The notes beneath the pieces were generated by a model, which was given only the letters and a program-made list of their open reading frames with translations, had not been told where the DNA came from and ran no database searches. DNA of 64,000 nt from positions 12,255-76,254 of the forward strand of contig CADAHQ010000007.1 in assembly GCA_902787715.1 (NCBI GenBank), in the 5' to 3' direction. Origin of the DNA: an uncultured Lachnospiraceae bacterium (GTDB lineage Bacteria > Bacillota > Clostridia > Lachnospirales > Lachnospiraceae). Both the position numbers and the translations under genes were made by a program. Positions 14,921 to 23,668 of the stretch are shown piece after piece (positions within the stretch are counted from its first letter, which is position 1; every line of letters begins with the position of its first letter).

Positions 14921-14972
14921 GATACCCTCCGTAAGTTTTTTCCGTGAAATGTCAACACTTCTCCGTCGGAAC

Positions 14973-15019
14973 GTTGATTATCTTTCAAAAAGCAAAAATC
15001 TGTCGGTTGTATAATCAAC
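14973..15019. promoter_or_regulatory. Inverted repeat in the tetR/pump intergenic region
   Basis: Perfect 9-bp arms GTTGATTAT (14973-14981) and ATAATCAAC (15011-15019) are separated by 29 bp between the two divergent genes. It is a candidate operator for the TetR protein. Each arm could also be a half of a degenerate site. A direct repeat AACACATGT follows at about 15017 and 15045. Confidence 0.45.
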
Positions 15020-15070
15020 ACATGTTTATTATATTGTTCCTGCAAACACATGTCAAGTGAGGTAGTTTTT

Positions 15071-17239
15071 GTGAAAAAGATTGCAGGATTTTTAGTCGAC
15101 CGCCGTTACCTTCTTCTGGCGGTTCTCTTAGCATTTACCGCCGTGTGCGGTCTCTTAATTCCGAAGGTTGCGATCAACAAGGACCGCACGGAATATCTCG
15201 CCGATGATTCCAACATGAAGCAGGGCATCGCCATCATCAATTCCGATTTCCCCGAGGAAAGCGAGAAGTCTTCCATCCGCGTCATGTTCGACGATCTGAC
15301 GCCGGAGGACATCCCTGAAATTAAAGCCCGTATTGCGGCGATTCCGAATGTCAGCAGCGTAACTTACGAAGCGGCAAATGCGGATTACAACAAGGACAAC
15401 CATACCCTGTTCATCGTGAAAAGCGCCTACGATTACAGCTCCGATGAGGAGAAGACTATTGAAGCCGCGATTGCGGATGGATTTGCCGAATATACCATGG
15501 CTTTTCAGAACGACGACATCCCGGCCACCGAGGTGCCGCTCACGCTGATTCTGATTGTATTTCTCTTCGGTATCGTGGTGCTCACGCTGATGTCCCACTC
15601 GTGGCTGGACCCGGTTGTGTTCCTCACCACCATCGCGGTGGCGGTGGTCATCAACATGGGGACCAACCTCTGTCTGCCCCACATCGACGAGCTGACCACA
15701 GCCATCGGGCCGATTCTTCAGTTCGTCCTCTCCATGGATTACTCCATCATTCTGATGAACCGTTACCGTCAGGAAAAGGCCCGCTTCGAGAGCAAAACCG
15801 ACGCCATGAAAGCGGCCCTTGCGGGGTCCATCTCCTCCATCGCCTCCAGCTCCCTCACCACGGTGGCGGGGCTTCTCGCCCTTGTTTTCCTAAGCTTTAA
15901 GCTGGGACCGGAGCTCGGAATCGTGCTCGGGAAGGGTGTATTTGTCAGTATGCTGTGCGTGTTCACGTTCCTCCCTGCCCTGATTCTGTTAACTGACCGC
16001 TGGCTGGAGAAAACGAGGAAAAAGGCGCCTGCCGTTCCCATGGCCGCTCTTGCAGGGTTCAGCCACAAGGTAAGGATTGTGATGCCTGCGGTTTTCGTGG
16101 TGCTGCTGGCGGGCTCGTTCCTTCTTCAGCGCACCACCGCCATCTCCTTCACGGAGAAAAGTGAAGACCCTCTCGCGGGGGTCTTTCCGAAGCAGAATAT
16201 CGTTGTGGTGATTTACGAAAACGAGGACAAAGCAAAGCTTCCCGGAATCATCGGGGAACTTTCGAAGGACGCCCAGATTTCGGAGATTGTCGGCTATACC
16301 AACACCCTTGGGAAGGAGCTGACGGCCGCGGAGATGAGCGCTGCGCTTGGGGGATTTGCCGCAGGACAGACCATCGATGAGTCCATGGTGCAGACGCTGT
16401 ACCTCGCCTACGGTTATTCCACCGGAAAGGGCGTTGTCAATGCCATGACGATTCCGCAGCTTTTTGATTACGTGTGTGACGATCTGATGCAGGACGAGCA
16501 ATACGCCGATTTCTTCAATACCGCGACGAAGCTTGCCGTCCGCATGGGAAGGTCGGCGATTGACGCCTCCGTCGCGCAGATGAAGGGCGACCGCTACAGC
16601 CGCCTCGTGCTCACCTCGGATTACCCCGACGAGTCGCCGGAAACCTACGACTACATCGCACGTGTCAAAGCTCTGTGCGAGGAAAACTTAGGCAAATTCT
16701 ACCTCGTCGGCAATTCGGTGATGGTTAGCGAGATGAACGAAACCTTCGAGCACGAATATCCGGTCATCACGCTGATAACCGCCCTCTCAGTATTCCTGGT
16801 GGTGTTGGTTGCCTTCCGCAATCCGATGCTGCCGCTGCTTCTCACACTTTTGGTGCAGTGCGGCGTATTTATCACCGTGGCGATCTACGGCGCCTACAGC
16901 GGCACAATCTACTATCTCGCCCTTCTGGTGGTCCAGAGTATCCTGATGGGCGCCACCATCGACTACGGCATCGTATTCTGCAACTTCTACCGCGACAGCC
17001 GAAAGACCGCCGACGTAAAGGCATCCCTGAAGAACGCCTACGAGGGCTCCATCCACACCATCATGACCTCGGGCGCCATTCTGGTGTTCTGCCTGGCCTC
17101 CCTCGGCATCTTCGCCACCGCGGTGATGGTCTCCGAAGTGTGCATGACGCTCTTTTTGGGAGTCGTCATCGCCCTGCTATTAATCCTGTTTGTGCTGCCA
17201 GGGCTTGTGGCCTGCTCCGACAGAGCGGTGATAAGATAA
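15071..17239 (+). CDS. MMPL/RND-superfamily exporter
   Basis: A 722-residue transporter with two repeats of an MMPL/SSD-like domain. Each has one helix, a large extracellular loop and five further helices. The first repeat has FVLSMDYSIILMNRYRQEK (proton-relay Asp in the fourth-helix DY motif) and the second has MGATIDYGIVFCNFYRDSR, which carries the same DY motif. It would use the proton gradient to export lipids or hydrophobic drugs. The GTG at 15071 is preferred (TGAGG about 10 bp upstream) over an ATG at 15050 without a ribosome site. It is divergent to tetR and probably repressed by it. Confidence 0.92.
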   Translation: MKKIAGFLVDRRYLLLAVLLAFTAVCGLLIPKVAINKDRTEYLADDSNMKQGIAIINSDFPEESEKSSIRVMFDDLTPEDIPEIKARIAAIPNVSSVTYEAANADYNKDNHTLFIVKSAYDYSSDEEKTIEAAIADGFAEYTMAFQNDDIPATEVPLTLILIVFLFGIVVLTLMSHSWLDPVVFLTTIAVAVVINMGTNLCLPHIDELTTAIGPILQFVLSMDYSIILMNRYRQEKARFESKTDAMKAALAGSISSIASSSLTTVAGLLALVFLSFKLGPELGIVLGKGVFVSMLCVFTFLPALILLTDRWLEKTRKKAPAVPMAALAGFSHKVRIVMPAVFVVLLAGSFLLQRTTAISFTEKSEDPLAGVFPKQNIVVVIYENEDKAKLPGIIGELSKDAQISEIVGYTNTLGKELTAAEMSAALGGFAAGQTIDESMVQTLYLAYGYSTGKGVVNAMTIPQLFDYVCDDLMQDEQYADFFNTATKLAVRMGRSAIDASVAQMKGDRYSRLVLTSDYPDESPETYDYIARVKALCEENLGKFYLVGNSVMVSEMNETFEHEYPVITLITALSVFLVVLVAFRNPMLPLLLTLLVQCGVFITVAIYGAYSGTIYYLALLVVQSILMGATIDYGIVFCNFYRDSRKTADVKASLKNAYEGSIHTIMTSGAILVFCLASLGIFATAVMVSEVCMTLFLGVVIALLLILFVLPGLVACSDRAVIR

Positions 17240-17245
17240 AGTTAA

Positions 17246-17273
17246 CCCGGCGGACCCTTGCGGGTGCGCCGGG
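17246..17273 (+). terminator. Terminator after the MMPL gene
   Basis: A G+C-rich hairpin, CCCGGCGGACCC with GGGTGCGCCGGG around a TTGC loop, starts 6 bp after the stop codon. Only a weak T-tract (CTTGT) follows. It may also work for the convergent gene ending at 17284. Confidence 0.65.
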
Positions 17274-17283
17274 CTTGTATCGC

Positions 17284-17844
17284 TCAGTCACCGATGGAAT
17301 GATACAACTCCATCATGGTTTGAATTTCCTTTCGGTTCTCCTCGATGTAGGTGCGGACAAAGGCCTTCTCCTCCTTCGACAGTTCCAGCTCCTCAAACTT
17401 CTTCTGATCGATTTCCCCCCGTTCGGTCAACTCAATCAAATACGCCCGGATTCCGGATCCGCTGTAGTCGCAAATCATGAGGCCGAAGTCTGTAGACCGC
17501 ATCTTCCGCCAGGCCATAAGACCGCAGGTTGTTTTCAGCTCTTCCTCCGAATTGAAAACAATTCTGTTGCTTCCGGTTCGCTGGATGTGGATCTCCCCGT
17601 AAAAGCGATTCCACTTCCAGGTCTTCGCCTCCACGGTGTAAACACCGCTCTCAAACTTGTACCACCGGCCGTCGTATTCCCCCTTCAAGAAAGGCTTCAT
17701 GGTCTTCTCGGCGCACGCATGATGCACCAGCAGATAAACGCCGGCCAGCACGAACGCGATAAATGCAACAAAAGCAAGAACATGGAGTATGCTGTTCTCA
17801 TTTTTCCCGTCATCCTGCCGAGTATCGTCCGATTCTTTTCTCAT
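17284..17844 (-). CDS. Membrane-anchored hypothetical protein
   Basis: A 186-residue protein with a polar N-terminus, one transmembrane helix (VLAFVAFIAFVLAGVYLLV, about residues 26-44) and a soluble domain of about 135 residues rich in charged residues (WKWNRFYGEIHIQRTGSNRIVF, IELTERGEIDQKKFEELELSKEEKAFVRTY). It looks like a beta-rich domain followed by a helical tail. No family is recognised. The start follows GAGGGGG closely, and the gene lies 9 bp after the 108-aa gene upstream, so the two form an operon. Confidence 0.7.
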   Translation of the reverse strand: MRKESDDTRQDDGKNENSILHVLAFVAFIAFVLAGVYLLVHHACAEKTMKPFLKGEYDGRWYKFESGVYTVEAKTWKWNRFYGEIHIQRTGSNRIVFNSEEELKTTCGLMAWRKMRSTDFGLMICDYSGSGIRAYLIELTERGEIDQKKFEELELSKEEKAFVRTYIEENRKEIQTMMELYHSIGD

Positions 17845-17853
17845 CTTACCCCC

Positions 17854-18180
17854 TCACTTTCTTCTCCTTGTCGGTTCCGCCGCGCGGGCGGCAATCTCCG
17901 AAGCCTCATATGCATCCACAATCCCGCGGACATCGAAACGTCCGCCCCGGGCATCCATGATGCCCTTCACGTACACCTGCCCGATGTGCTGAACGCAGGC
18001 GTGACAATCGTAAATATCCGCAAGCACCAAAGCAGGCCCGATGTCCGGCTCATCCGGCTCGCCGCGCACTGATAGAAGCCACTCGTGCACAAGCCGGGCC
18101 GCAGTCTTCCGCGCAGCCCCCGTAAGCGCCCTCGAAAGGTCGCCCACCGGGTTCTCTTTTGACCAGCCGGTATCAAACAT
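17854..18180 (-). CDS. Small soluble hypothetical protein
   Basis: A 108-residue protein, mostly helical, with a conserved-looking patch DIYDCHACVQHIGQVYVKGIMD and an N-terminal GDLSRALTGAARKTAARLVHEW. The Cys-His pairs (CHAC..H) could bind a metal, but there is no clear zinc-finger spacing. AGGGG lies about 9 bp before the ATG. It is followed 9 bp later by the membrane-anchored gene. No family is recognised. Confidence 0.65.
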   Translation of the reverse strand: MFDTGWSKENPVGDLSRALTGAARKTAARLVHEWLLSVRGEPDEPDIGPALVLADIYDCHACVQHIGQVYVKGIMDARGGRFDVRGIVDAYEASEIAARAAEPTRRRK

Positions 18181-18216
18181 GCGTCTTTCCCCTCGTAGAA
18201 TTGTAATCCGCTGACC

Positions 18217-20079
18217 TCAGCGCACCGGTCTCACTCGAAGCGTCACGTTGTCGCAGGGCGCAAGCTCACTAACGGCAAATCCACCCTTCTCAGCAACAAC
18301 CTCTTCCCCGCTCCAGACATCCTTCACAAGAAAACTCTCCGCTTTCTCCCACGCCTCGCGGTTTTGGAGCTTATCGCCGATGGCCGCAAGAATCTGCGGT
18401 ACCGTCACGCAGTAACCGTCGTCCTTTGCCTGTTCGCTTACGTTAACAAACGAAATCGCAACACTGCCGTCCGCAAGGGGCTTCGCCAAGATGTCCACGC
18501 GGTTAATGTCCGTGATGTATGCGCGGTCCGGGGCCTCGTCGCAGGCCAAAGCCGTATTGTCGCTGCAATCGGACACCGCCTCCCCGTCCAGCAGACTCGA
18601 CCACACTCTCTTCGCCTGCACGCCGAGGGCATCCTGGTTAAATGCAATCAAATCGCGGTTTGCAATGATTCGGTAAATCCAGTCACCAACCTCCACTCGG
18701 CGCAAATCAAGCCCCAGCATGAGGGGCGCGTTCATCATGCACCACATGGCCATGTGGGTGCGGCACATGGTCTCAGTCAGGCCGTTCATGCCGATCATCA
18801 GCATGTCGGGGTCGTTCCAGCCCCGCTCGAGCCCTGCGAAGGAGTCCATGATGACAGCCTTGTTGTATTGCGACGTCACACTCGGAGTGTAATCGTCCTT
18901 CCACGCGCCGTAGCCAGGGTCGCCGTCGCGGCCCACGCGGAAGGTGATGTCGTTTAAGATGCGCCAGGAATCGCCCACCTTGTAGCCCCAGTTCTGCGGC
19001 TGGGTCTTGCCCCACTCGCACAGCGAGAGGAAGATGTCGTGCCCGGGTCTTGTCTTGTTTAACTCCGAAAGAAGCGTTGCGTAGGAGCAGAGAGTATTCT
19101 CCTGGCGGCGATGGTTCATAAGGCGAATCGTGTTCTCACCGGCAGTCAAAGCAACCGGAATCTCCGCGGTGCGAAACACCGTACTTCCGGGCGTCTCCGG
19201 CAGGAAGCCGTCGAACACAACCGCGTCGGCGCCAAAGCCCACAGCCACCTGCAGCCAACTGCCCTGACCCTCCGTTTTCGCTGTGGCATACTCAATATAT
19301 AGGGTATATTTGCCGGCCGCGGGGACCTCCGCCGAAAGCACGAATTCGCCGCTCCGATCGCCCACCGGCGAAGCCGCAGTCCCCGTCCCGTCGAAGGTGC
19401 CGATGTCGGTCACGCAGCCGTTGCGAATCGCAGCTCTCTCCCCGCGAAGCGCACCGTCCGAAACGGAGAACGTACGGTCAAAGCCATCCCCGCAGAGACG
19501 CACACTGCGAATCGCCGGGGCGAAGACGTAGCGCGCATTCTTCCCGTCGGAAAATGTGGCATTGTCCCAGAGATAATAGCAATTGTCCACCTTCAAAAAG
19601 TCAATCTTCCATTCGGCGTAGGACTTCGCATCGTCCTCCTCATGCCCGCAGGTTCCGACGTACGCGCCGCTGCACAGATGGGATCCGACGTCGTTGTACA
19701 TGCCAAACAAAAGGCCCTTCCCGTGGATGTAATCACGGATGGCGGGGAAGCCTTGCGGGAAGCGCTCTGCATTTGCCGCAAGACGACCGTTAACGCGCAC
19801 ATTCTCATAACAACCGTCGTCCAGAACCACGTAGCGGTACCCGAGCTTGTCAAGCCCAAGCCGCACAAGCGCGTCCGCAATCTCGCGAGTGAGCGTCTCG
19901 TTATTGTTCGTGCCGAAAGCGTTCCAGCTGTTCCACCCCATGGGCGGCAGATGGCCCTTCTTCTTGCCGCACACGGTCTCGCCGTTATCAAACGCATCGA
20001 ACCGGAATTCCGGCGGAATGGGCCGCGGGCCCTTCGCGATGAGCGCCGCCAGCTCCTCCTTGATCTCCTGCTCAGTCAT
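18217..20079 (-). CDS. GH27 alpha-galactosidase with an inserted carbohydrate-binding-like domain
   Basis: A 620-residue glycosidase. GH27 landmarks are MGWNSWNAFG (47-56), YVVLDDGCY (83-91) and the nucleophile strand IDFLKVDNC (Asp165). After the insertion comes SLCEWGKTQPQNWG, then GDSWRILNDI with the acid/base Asp. Residues about 175-325 form a beta-sandwich-like insert (AAGKYTLYIEYATAKTEG, VALTAGENTIRLMNH) resembling CBM35-type modules, placed inside the barrel and not at an end. The C-terminal beta domain starts near residue 500. There is no signal peptide, so it acts on imported galactosides. The ATG at 20079 has GGAGG 5 bp upstream. Confidence 0.9.
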   Translation of the reverse strand: MTEQEIKEELAALIAKGPRPIPPEFRFDAFDNGETVCGKKKGHLPPMGWNSWNAFGTNNNETLTREIADALVRLGLDKLGYRYVVLDDGCYENVRVNGRLAANAERFPQGFPAIRDYIHGKGLLFGMYNDVGSHLCSGAYVGTCGHEEDDAKSYAEWKIDFLKVDNCYYLWDNATFSDGKNARYVFAPAIRSVRLCGDGFDRTFSVSDGALRGERAAIRNGCVTDIGTFDGTGTAASPVGDRSGEFVLSAEVPAAGKYTLYIEYATAKTEGQGSWLQVAVGFGADAVVFDGFLPETPGSTVFRTAEIPVALTAGENTIRLMNHRRQENTLCSYATLLSELNKTRPGHDIFLSLCEWGKTQPQNWGYKVGDSWRILNDITFRVGRDGDPGYGAWKDDYTPSVTSQYNKAVIMDSFAGLERGWNDPDMLMIGMNGLTETMCRTHMAMWCMMNAPLMLGLDLRRVEVGDWIYRIIANRDLIAFNQDALGVQAKRVWSSLLDGEAVSDCSDNTALACDEAPDRAYITDINRVDILAKPLADGSVAISFVNVSEQAKDDGYCVTVPQILAAIGDKLQNREAWEKAESFLVKDVWSGEEVVAEKGGFAVSELAPCDNVTLRVRPVR

Positions 20080-20119
20080 ACGCACCTCCGAAACATTTTT
20101 CCGAACCAAACGCGGCGCC

Positions 20120-21688
20120 CTACGAGAGCACCACGTTGGAAATATACAGCATCACAATCATCAAAACGCACCACAGAATCATCGCGGCAAATGCAACCGC
20201 ATGCCGCTTCTTCTCCGCCTGCAGCGTCGCGACAAATTCCCGAATAAACGCATTAATCCAAAAGTACGGTTTCGTGCGGCTGCCGATGCCCTCGACCTGA
20301 AGCCCGAGCCGTGTCGCGAGAAGCCCTGCGCGGAACACATGGTAGTTCGTGGTGGCGAAGGCAATCTTCGCCCCGCCTGCAGTTTCCGCCGTAGCAGCAT
20401 CCTCCGCCTGCCGCTCCGCCTCCTTCGCGGCAATCAGCTCCGCCGAGAACCGGAGGTTTTCCTCCGTACTCACGGACCGGTCCTCCGGAAGAATCTGCTC
20501 CGTAGGGATGCCCGAAGCCACGAGATAGCGGCGAATCGCCTCAGCCTCAGAGATAACCTCGTCACTGCCCTTGCCGCCGGAAGGAACGTAGATGATGTCC
20601 TTGCCGGTGGCCTCTTTTTGCATCCGCCCAAAGGCCATGGCACGGTCCGCCCGCGCCTGCAAAAGTTTCGTTAACGACCCGTCCTTACGGATCATGGAGC
20701 CGTGAATCACAATGTAGTCTTTGTCAAACTTCGGAATGCGCCGCGCCGCCTTGATGCCGACAATGATGGTGCCGATCAGGATGCACTCGAGGTACGTCGC
20801 CACGAGGGCACCTGCATTTTCCAAAAACATGCCGATAAAGCGGCCGGAGCCGTCCCACCGATGGACATCAATCAGCTGCGAATTATCCAAAAACCGGCCG
20901 ACAATCTCCGGCGAAAGGCACAGAAGCGCCAGAAGAATCCCCAGGAAAAAGCCCAGCATGTTGCGCCACGTGCGGCCCTCCCTGCGGATCAGTTGAATGT
21001 GAGTAATCGACACAAGAATCGACACGATGACAATCAAAGGGAACGAGAATACGGCAAATGTCTTCACCGTCCCAAGGAGATTCTCCACAATCCGCACAAC
21101 GCTCCTGCGGTTTTGGAACAGCGCGACAATCTGCGAGAGAAGCATCATCGCAAAGAACACAATCACGCCGTAATACAGGATGTTGCGGTACTGGTAGAGG
21201 TTCTCCCGAAGGCTTCTGCGAAGCTTCGCAATGAAAGCCGCGAGAACGAAAGCAAGATACACGCATACGCCGATTTGAATCCTGCGCATGCCCGTGCAGT
21301 CACCGAAGAAATCATCGAACGTAATCACGCCGTTTCGGTGCACGTAAAACATGACCATGAAGCTGTTGTCGCTGCCGTACCCGAACTCCATAAGGACACG
21401 ACCGGGACGTCCGGCCGTAAGCTCCGCAGAGAAGATGCCTTTCTCAAGGGAAAGCGACCTCACAAAAAGCTTGTCCTTATCTTCCTCATCGCAAACCTGT
21501 GCCGTGGGCTCGCCCGTGAGTTCCACCCCCGGCAGAAGCTCCGTCCGGTACTGATATGTGCCGCCGACGCTTACCACATACAGATACCCGAGGCAGGCAA
21601 GAAGCACACCGACACAGAGCACAACCGCGGTGGAATACCACCGGATCCCGCCAAACAAACGCCGCACAATTTGTTTCAACGCATTCAT
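20120..21688 (-). CDS. Polytopic membrane protein with a YdcF/ElyC-like (DUF218) domain
   Basis: A 522-residue protein. One helix near the N-terminus is followed by an extracellular beta-rich domain (residues 40-140) and about five further helices. A cytoplasmic DUF218 domain (about 325-480) carries VIHGSMIRKDGSLTKLLQARADRA, VPSGGKGSDE, SVSTEENLRFS and TTNYHVFRAGLLA, and a final helix closes the protein. DUF218 proteins such as SanA/ElyC act in envelope or peptidoglycan homeostasis. The HGSMI, GG and NYH motifs are intact. The ATG at 21688 starts the conserved part; an upstream in-frame ATG at 21706 adds six residues. Confidence 0.85.
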   Translation of the reverse strand: MNALKQIVRRLFGGIRWYSTAVVLCVGVLLACLGYLYVVSVGGTYQYRTELLPGVELTGEPTAQVCDEEDKDKLFVRSLSLEKGIFSAELTAGRPGRVLMEFGYGSDNSFMVMFYVHRNGVITFDDFFGDCTGMRRIQIGVCVYLAFVLAAFIAKLRRSLRENLYQYRNILYYGVIVFFAMMLLSQIVALFQNRRSVVRIVENLLGTVKTFAVFSFPLIVIVSILVSITHIQLIRREGRTWRNMLGFFLGILLALLCLSPEIVGRFLDNSQLIDVHRWDGSGRFIGMFLENAGALVATYLECILIGTIIVGIKAARRIPKFDKDYIVIHGSMIRKDGSLTKLLQARADRAMAFGRMQKEATGKDIIYVPSGGKGSDEVISEAEAIRRYLVASGIPTEQILPEDRSVSTEENLRFSAELIAAKEAERQAEDAATAETAGGAKIAFATTNYHVFRAGLLATRLGLQVEGIGSRTKPYFWINAFIREFVATLQAEKKRHAVAFAAMILWCVLMIVMLYISNVVLS

Positions 21689-21752
21689 CCCAAGTAACAC
21701 CCTCACATCCGCAAATATTCAAGAAGCGGTCGGCAAATGCCGCCGAAAAAAA

Positions 21753-22121
21753 CTACTCTTCCCCGCCGGACCAGTGATAGCGCCCGTTGGCAACACTTAG
21801 GAACCGCTTTCCGAACTGGGACTGAATCTGGAAACCGTCGAAGCGCTGGTTCATCTCCTCCGCCTCCTCCGGCCCTTCCACCGGAAAATAGTCCGTGTAG
21901 AAGGAATCCTCATCGGCAAAGGAGTGAAACTCCGACCACTGACACAAAATGTAACCGCCGCATTTGACACATCTGCGAAGCTTCCGCGAGCCGTCATCCC
22001 ACGTGTGCAGACTGTGTCCGTAGGCTGAGCTGCCGTAGTCCTCTATATTCTCCCAGCCGGCGCCCCAGTGCTCCTGCGCATCCTCCACGGAATTCATCCA
22101 AAAAGCAATACAAGCTGCCAT
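21753..22121 (-). CDS. Small hypothetical protein with a CxxC motif
   Basis: A 122-residue soluble protein with one CxxC (RRCVKCGGYILCQW, about residues 50-63), many aromatic residues and acidic stretches. The C-terminal RFDGFQIQSQFGKRFLSVANGRYHW suggests a compact mixed fold. It may bind zinc with a third Cys (ILCQW). The start follows GGAGG. It lies 40 bp after the ADP-ribosylglycohydrolase gene on the same strand and may be its partner. Function unknown. Confidence 0.65.
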   Translation of the reverse strand: MAACIAFWMNSVEDAQEHWGAGWENIEDYGSSAYGHSLHTWDDGSRKLRRCVKCGGYILCQWSEFHSFADEDSFYTDYFPVEGPEEAEEMNQRFDGFQIQSQFGKRFLSVANGRYHWSGGEE

Positions 22122-22160
22122 ACCGAAGTCCTCCGATCCTTGACGTCAATCTCAACTTTT

Positions 22161-22961
22161 TCAGAAGATTGCGTTGAAAAAACGTTTGATCACATCCTGC
22201 ATCTCCCGCGGTAGTCTCTTCTTGCACTCCGCAACCATCGCGGCCGGGACCCCGTAGTAGCTTTCCGCCATACTTCCGGCAATGCAGGTAAGCGTGTCGC
22301 AGTCGCCGCCTAAGGACACCGCAGTGCGGATGACATCCTCAAAGCTGTTCCCCTCAAGGAACGCCGTGATGGCCTCCGGAACCGTCTCCTGGCAGGACTC
22401 CACATGCCGATAGTTCGGACGAATCTCATCGCAGGTGCGGGACAAATCGTACCCGAATTCCTTCACGATGTAGTCCTTAATCTGCTCCTTGCAGCTGCCG
22501 GTTCTCGCGAGGAAGATTGCCGACGCAACCGCCTCCGCGCCCTTGATACCCTCCGGATGATTGTGGGTCACATCCGCCGAAAGCCGGGCCATATGCCGCG
22601 TCTTCGCAAGCGTCGGATAGAGCCATCCGACCGACGCAACGCGCATCGCGGACCCGTTTCCGAAACTCCCGTAAGGCTTCGGCTCCGCCCCCGAGAACAG
22701 CCATCCGTAAAACCGTCCGCCGTACCCGGCGTCGGGATACCGATGCCCCCACTTCTGCATGGACTCCGTCAAAGCCTTCCGAACCTCATCGTCCGACGCC
22801 TCCGGCGAAACCGACAGAAGCGCCTCCGCCACAGCGATGGTCATCACCGTGTCATCCGTAAACTGCGACTCCTCGCTAAACATCGCAAAATCCTTCGTCT
22901 TCTCTCCCCTGTCAAATTCAAACGGCGCACCGATCATGTCGCCCAAAATCGCTCCGTACAT
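22161..22961 (-). CDS. ADP-ribosylglycohydrolase family protein
   Basis: A 266-residue DraG/ARH-type hydrolase. The magnesium-binding acidic motifs are GAILGDMIGAPFEF at the N-terminus, FTDDTVMT (about residues 32-39) and GGDCDTLTCIAGSMA near residue 225. The His motif is THNHPEGIKGAEAVA. It would remove ADP-ribose from proteins, small molecules or nucleic acids. The ATG at 22961 follows AAGGAGG with good spacing. A longer frame to 23063 lacks this. It sits downstream of the Nudix and helicase genes on the same strand, so it may belong to a defence-type run. Confidence 0.9.
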   Translation of the reverse strand: MYGAILGDMIGAPFEFDRGEKTKDFAMFSEESQFTDDTVMTIAVAEALLSVSPEASDDEVRKALTESMQKWGHRYPDAGYGGRFYGWLFSGAEPKPYGSFGNGSAMRVASVGWLYPTLAKTRHMARLSADVTHNHPEGIKGAEAVASAIFLARTGSCKEQIKDYIVKEFGYDLSRTCDEIRPNYRHVESCQETVPEAITAFLEGNSFEDVIRTAVSLGGDCDTLTCIAGSMAESYYGVPAAMVAECKKRLPREMQDVIKRFFNAIF

Positions 22962-23019
22962 ATGTCTGTCCTCCTTATACACATTTCTGCCGTGTCCCCG
23001 CCTGGTTCGGCAACTCCCG

Positions 23020-23649
23020 CTACATTTCTTTAGGGATTCCTCCGTTTTCGCGGATGCACTCAATCAGCTCCCGATCCGCCGGAAGCCATTTCACGTCGTC
23101 CAACTCTCCTTCCGAAAGCCACCTCGCGTCCTCCGCTTCCTTCAGAAGAAGATGCCCTTTCGTAACCTTCGCCCAGAAACAATCCATCGACAGATGAAAC
23201 CCCGGATAATCATACTCCACGGTCTTAATCAACTCGCCCACGGCAATCGTTGCCGTCAACTCCTCCCGAATCTCCCGTACCAGCGCCTGCTGCGGCGTCT
23301 CGCCGGCTTCCATCTTTCCGCCTGGGAACTCCCACCAGCCTTTATACTCGCCGTACCCGCGTGCTGTCGCAAAAATCCTCCCCGCATGGTGCTTCGGATC
23401 GCGGATCACCGCCGCCACGACACGCACGTACTTCCGAATGCTTCCATCCTCGGCAAAGCAAACCTTCTTGCCCTCCGAGATCCCCTGCTTCGCAAGCACA
23501 CTCTCGGGCACTTCTTTATACCGAACACACTCCTCCCCGCCATCGCAATCAAGCGGCTCCAGCTTCAAAAGAGCCATCGGCTCCTCCCGCATCGATTCCT
23601 CGCAGCCGAAGTCGGCCTCGGTGATGGCGGCTACACTGTAGATTTCCAT
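23020..23649 (-). CDS. Nudix hydrolase with an N-terminal extension
   Basis: A 209-residue protein. Residues 75-205 form a MutT-like Nudix domain with the box GGKMEAGETPQQALVREIREEL and preceding WWEFPGGK. Residues 1-70 are an extra acidic domain that I cannot identify (VAAITEADFGCEESMREEPMALLKLEPLDC). The family hydrolyses nucleoside diphosphates linked to another moiety; 8-oxo-dGTP-type substrates are suggested by the WWEFPGGK pattern. It is separated from the large helicase gene by 19 bp on the same strand, so they are probably co-transcribed. Confidence 0.88.
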   Translation of the reverse strand: MEIYSVAAITEADFGCEESMREEPMALLKLEPLDCDGGEECVRYKEVPESVLAKQGISEGKKVCFAEDGSIRKYVRVVAAVIRDPKHHAGRIFATARGYGEYKGWWEFPGGKMEAGETPQQALVREIREELTATIAVGELIKTVEYDYPGFHLSMDCFWAKVTKGHLLLKEAEDARWLSEGELDDVKWLPADRELIECIRENGGIPKEM

Positions 23650-23668
23650 GAACTATAAAACTCCTTCA

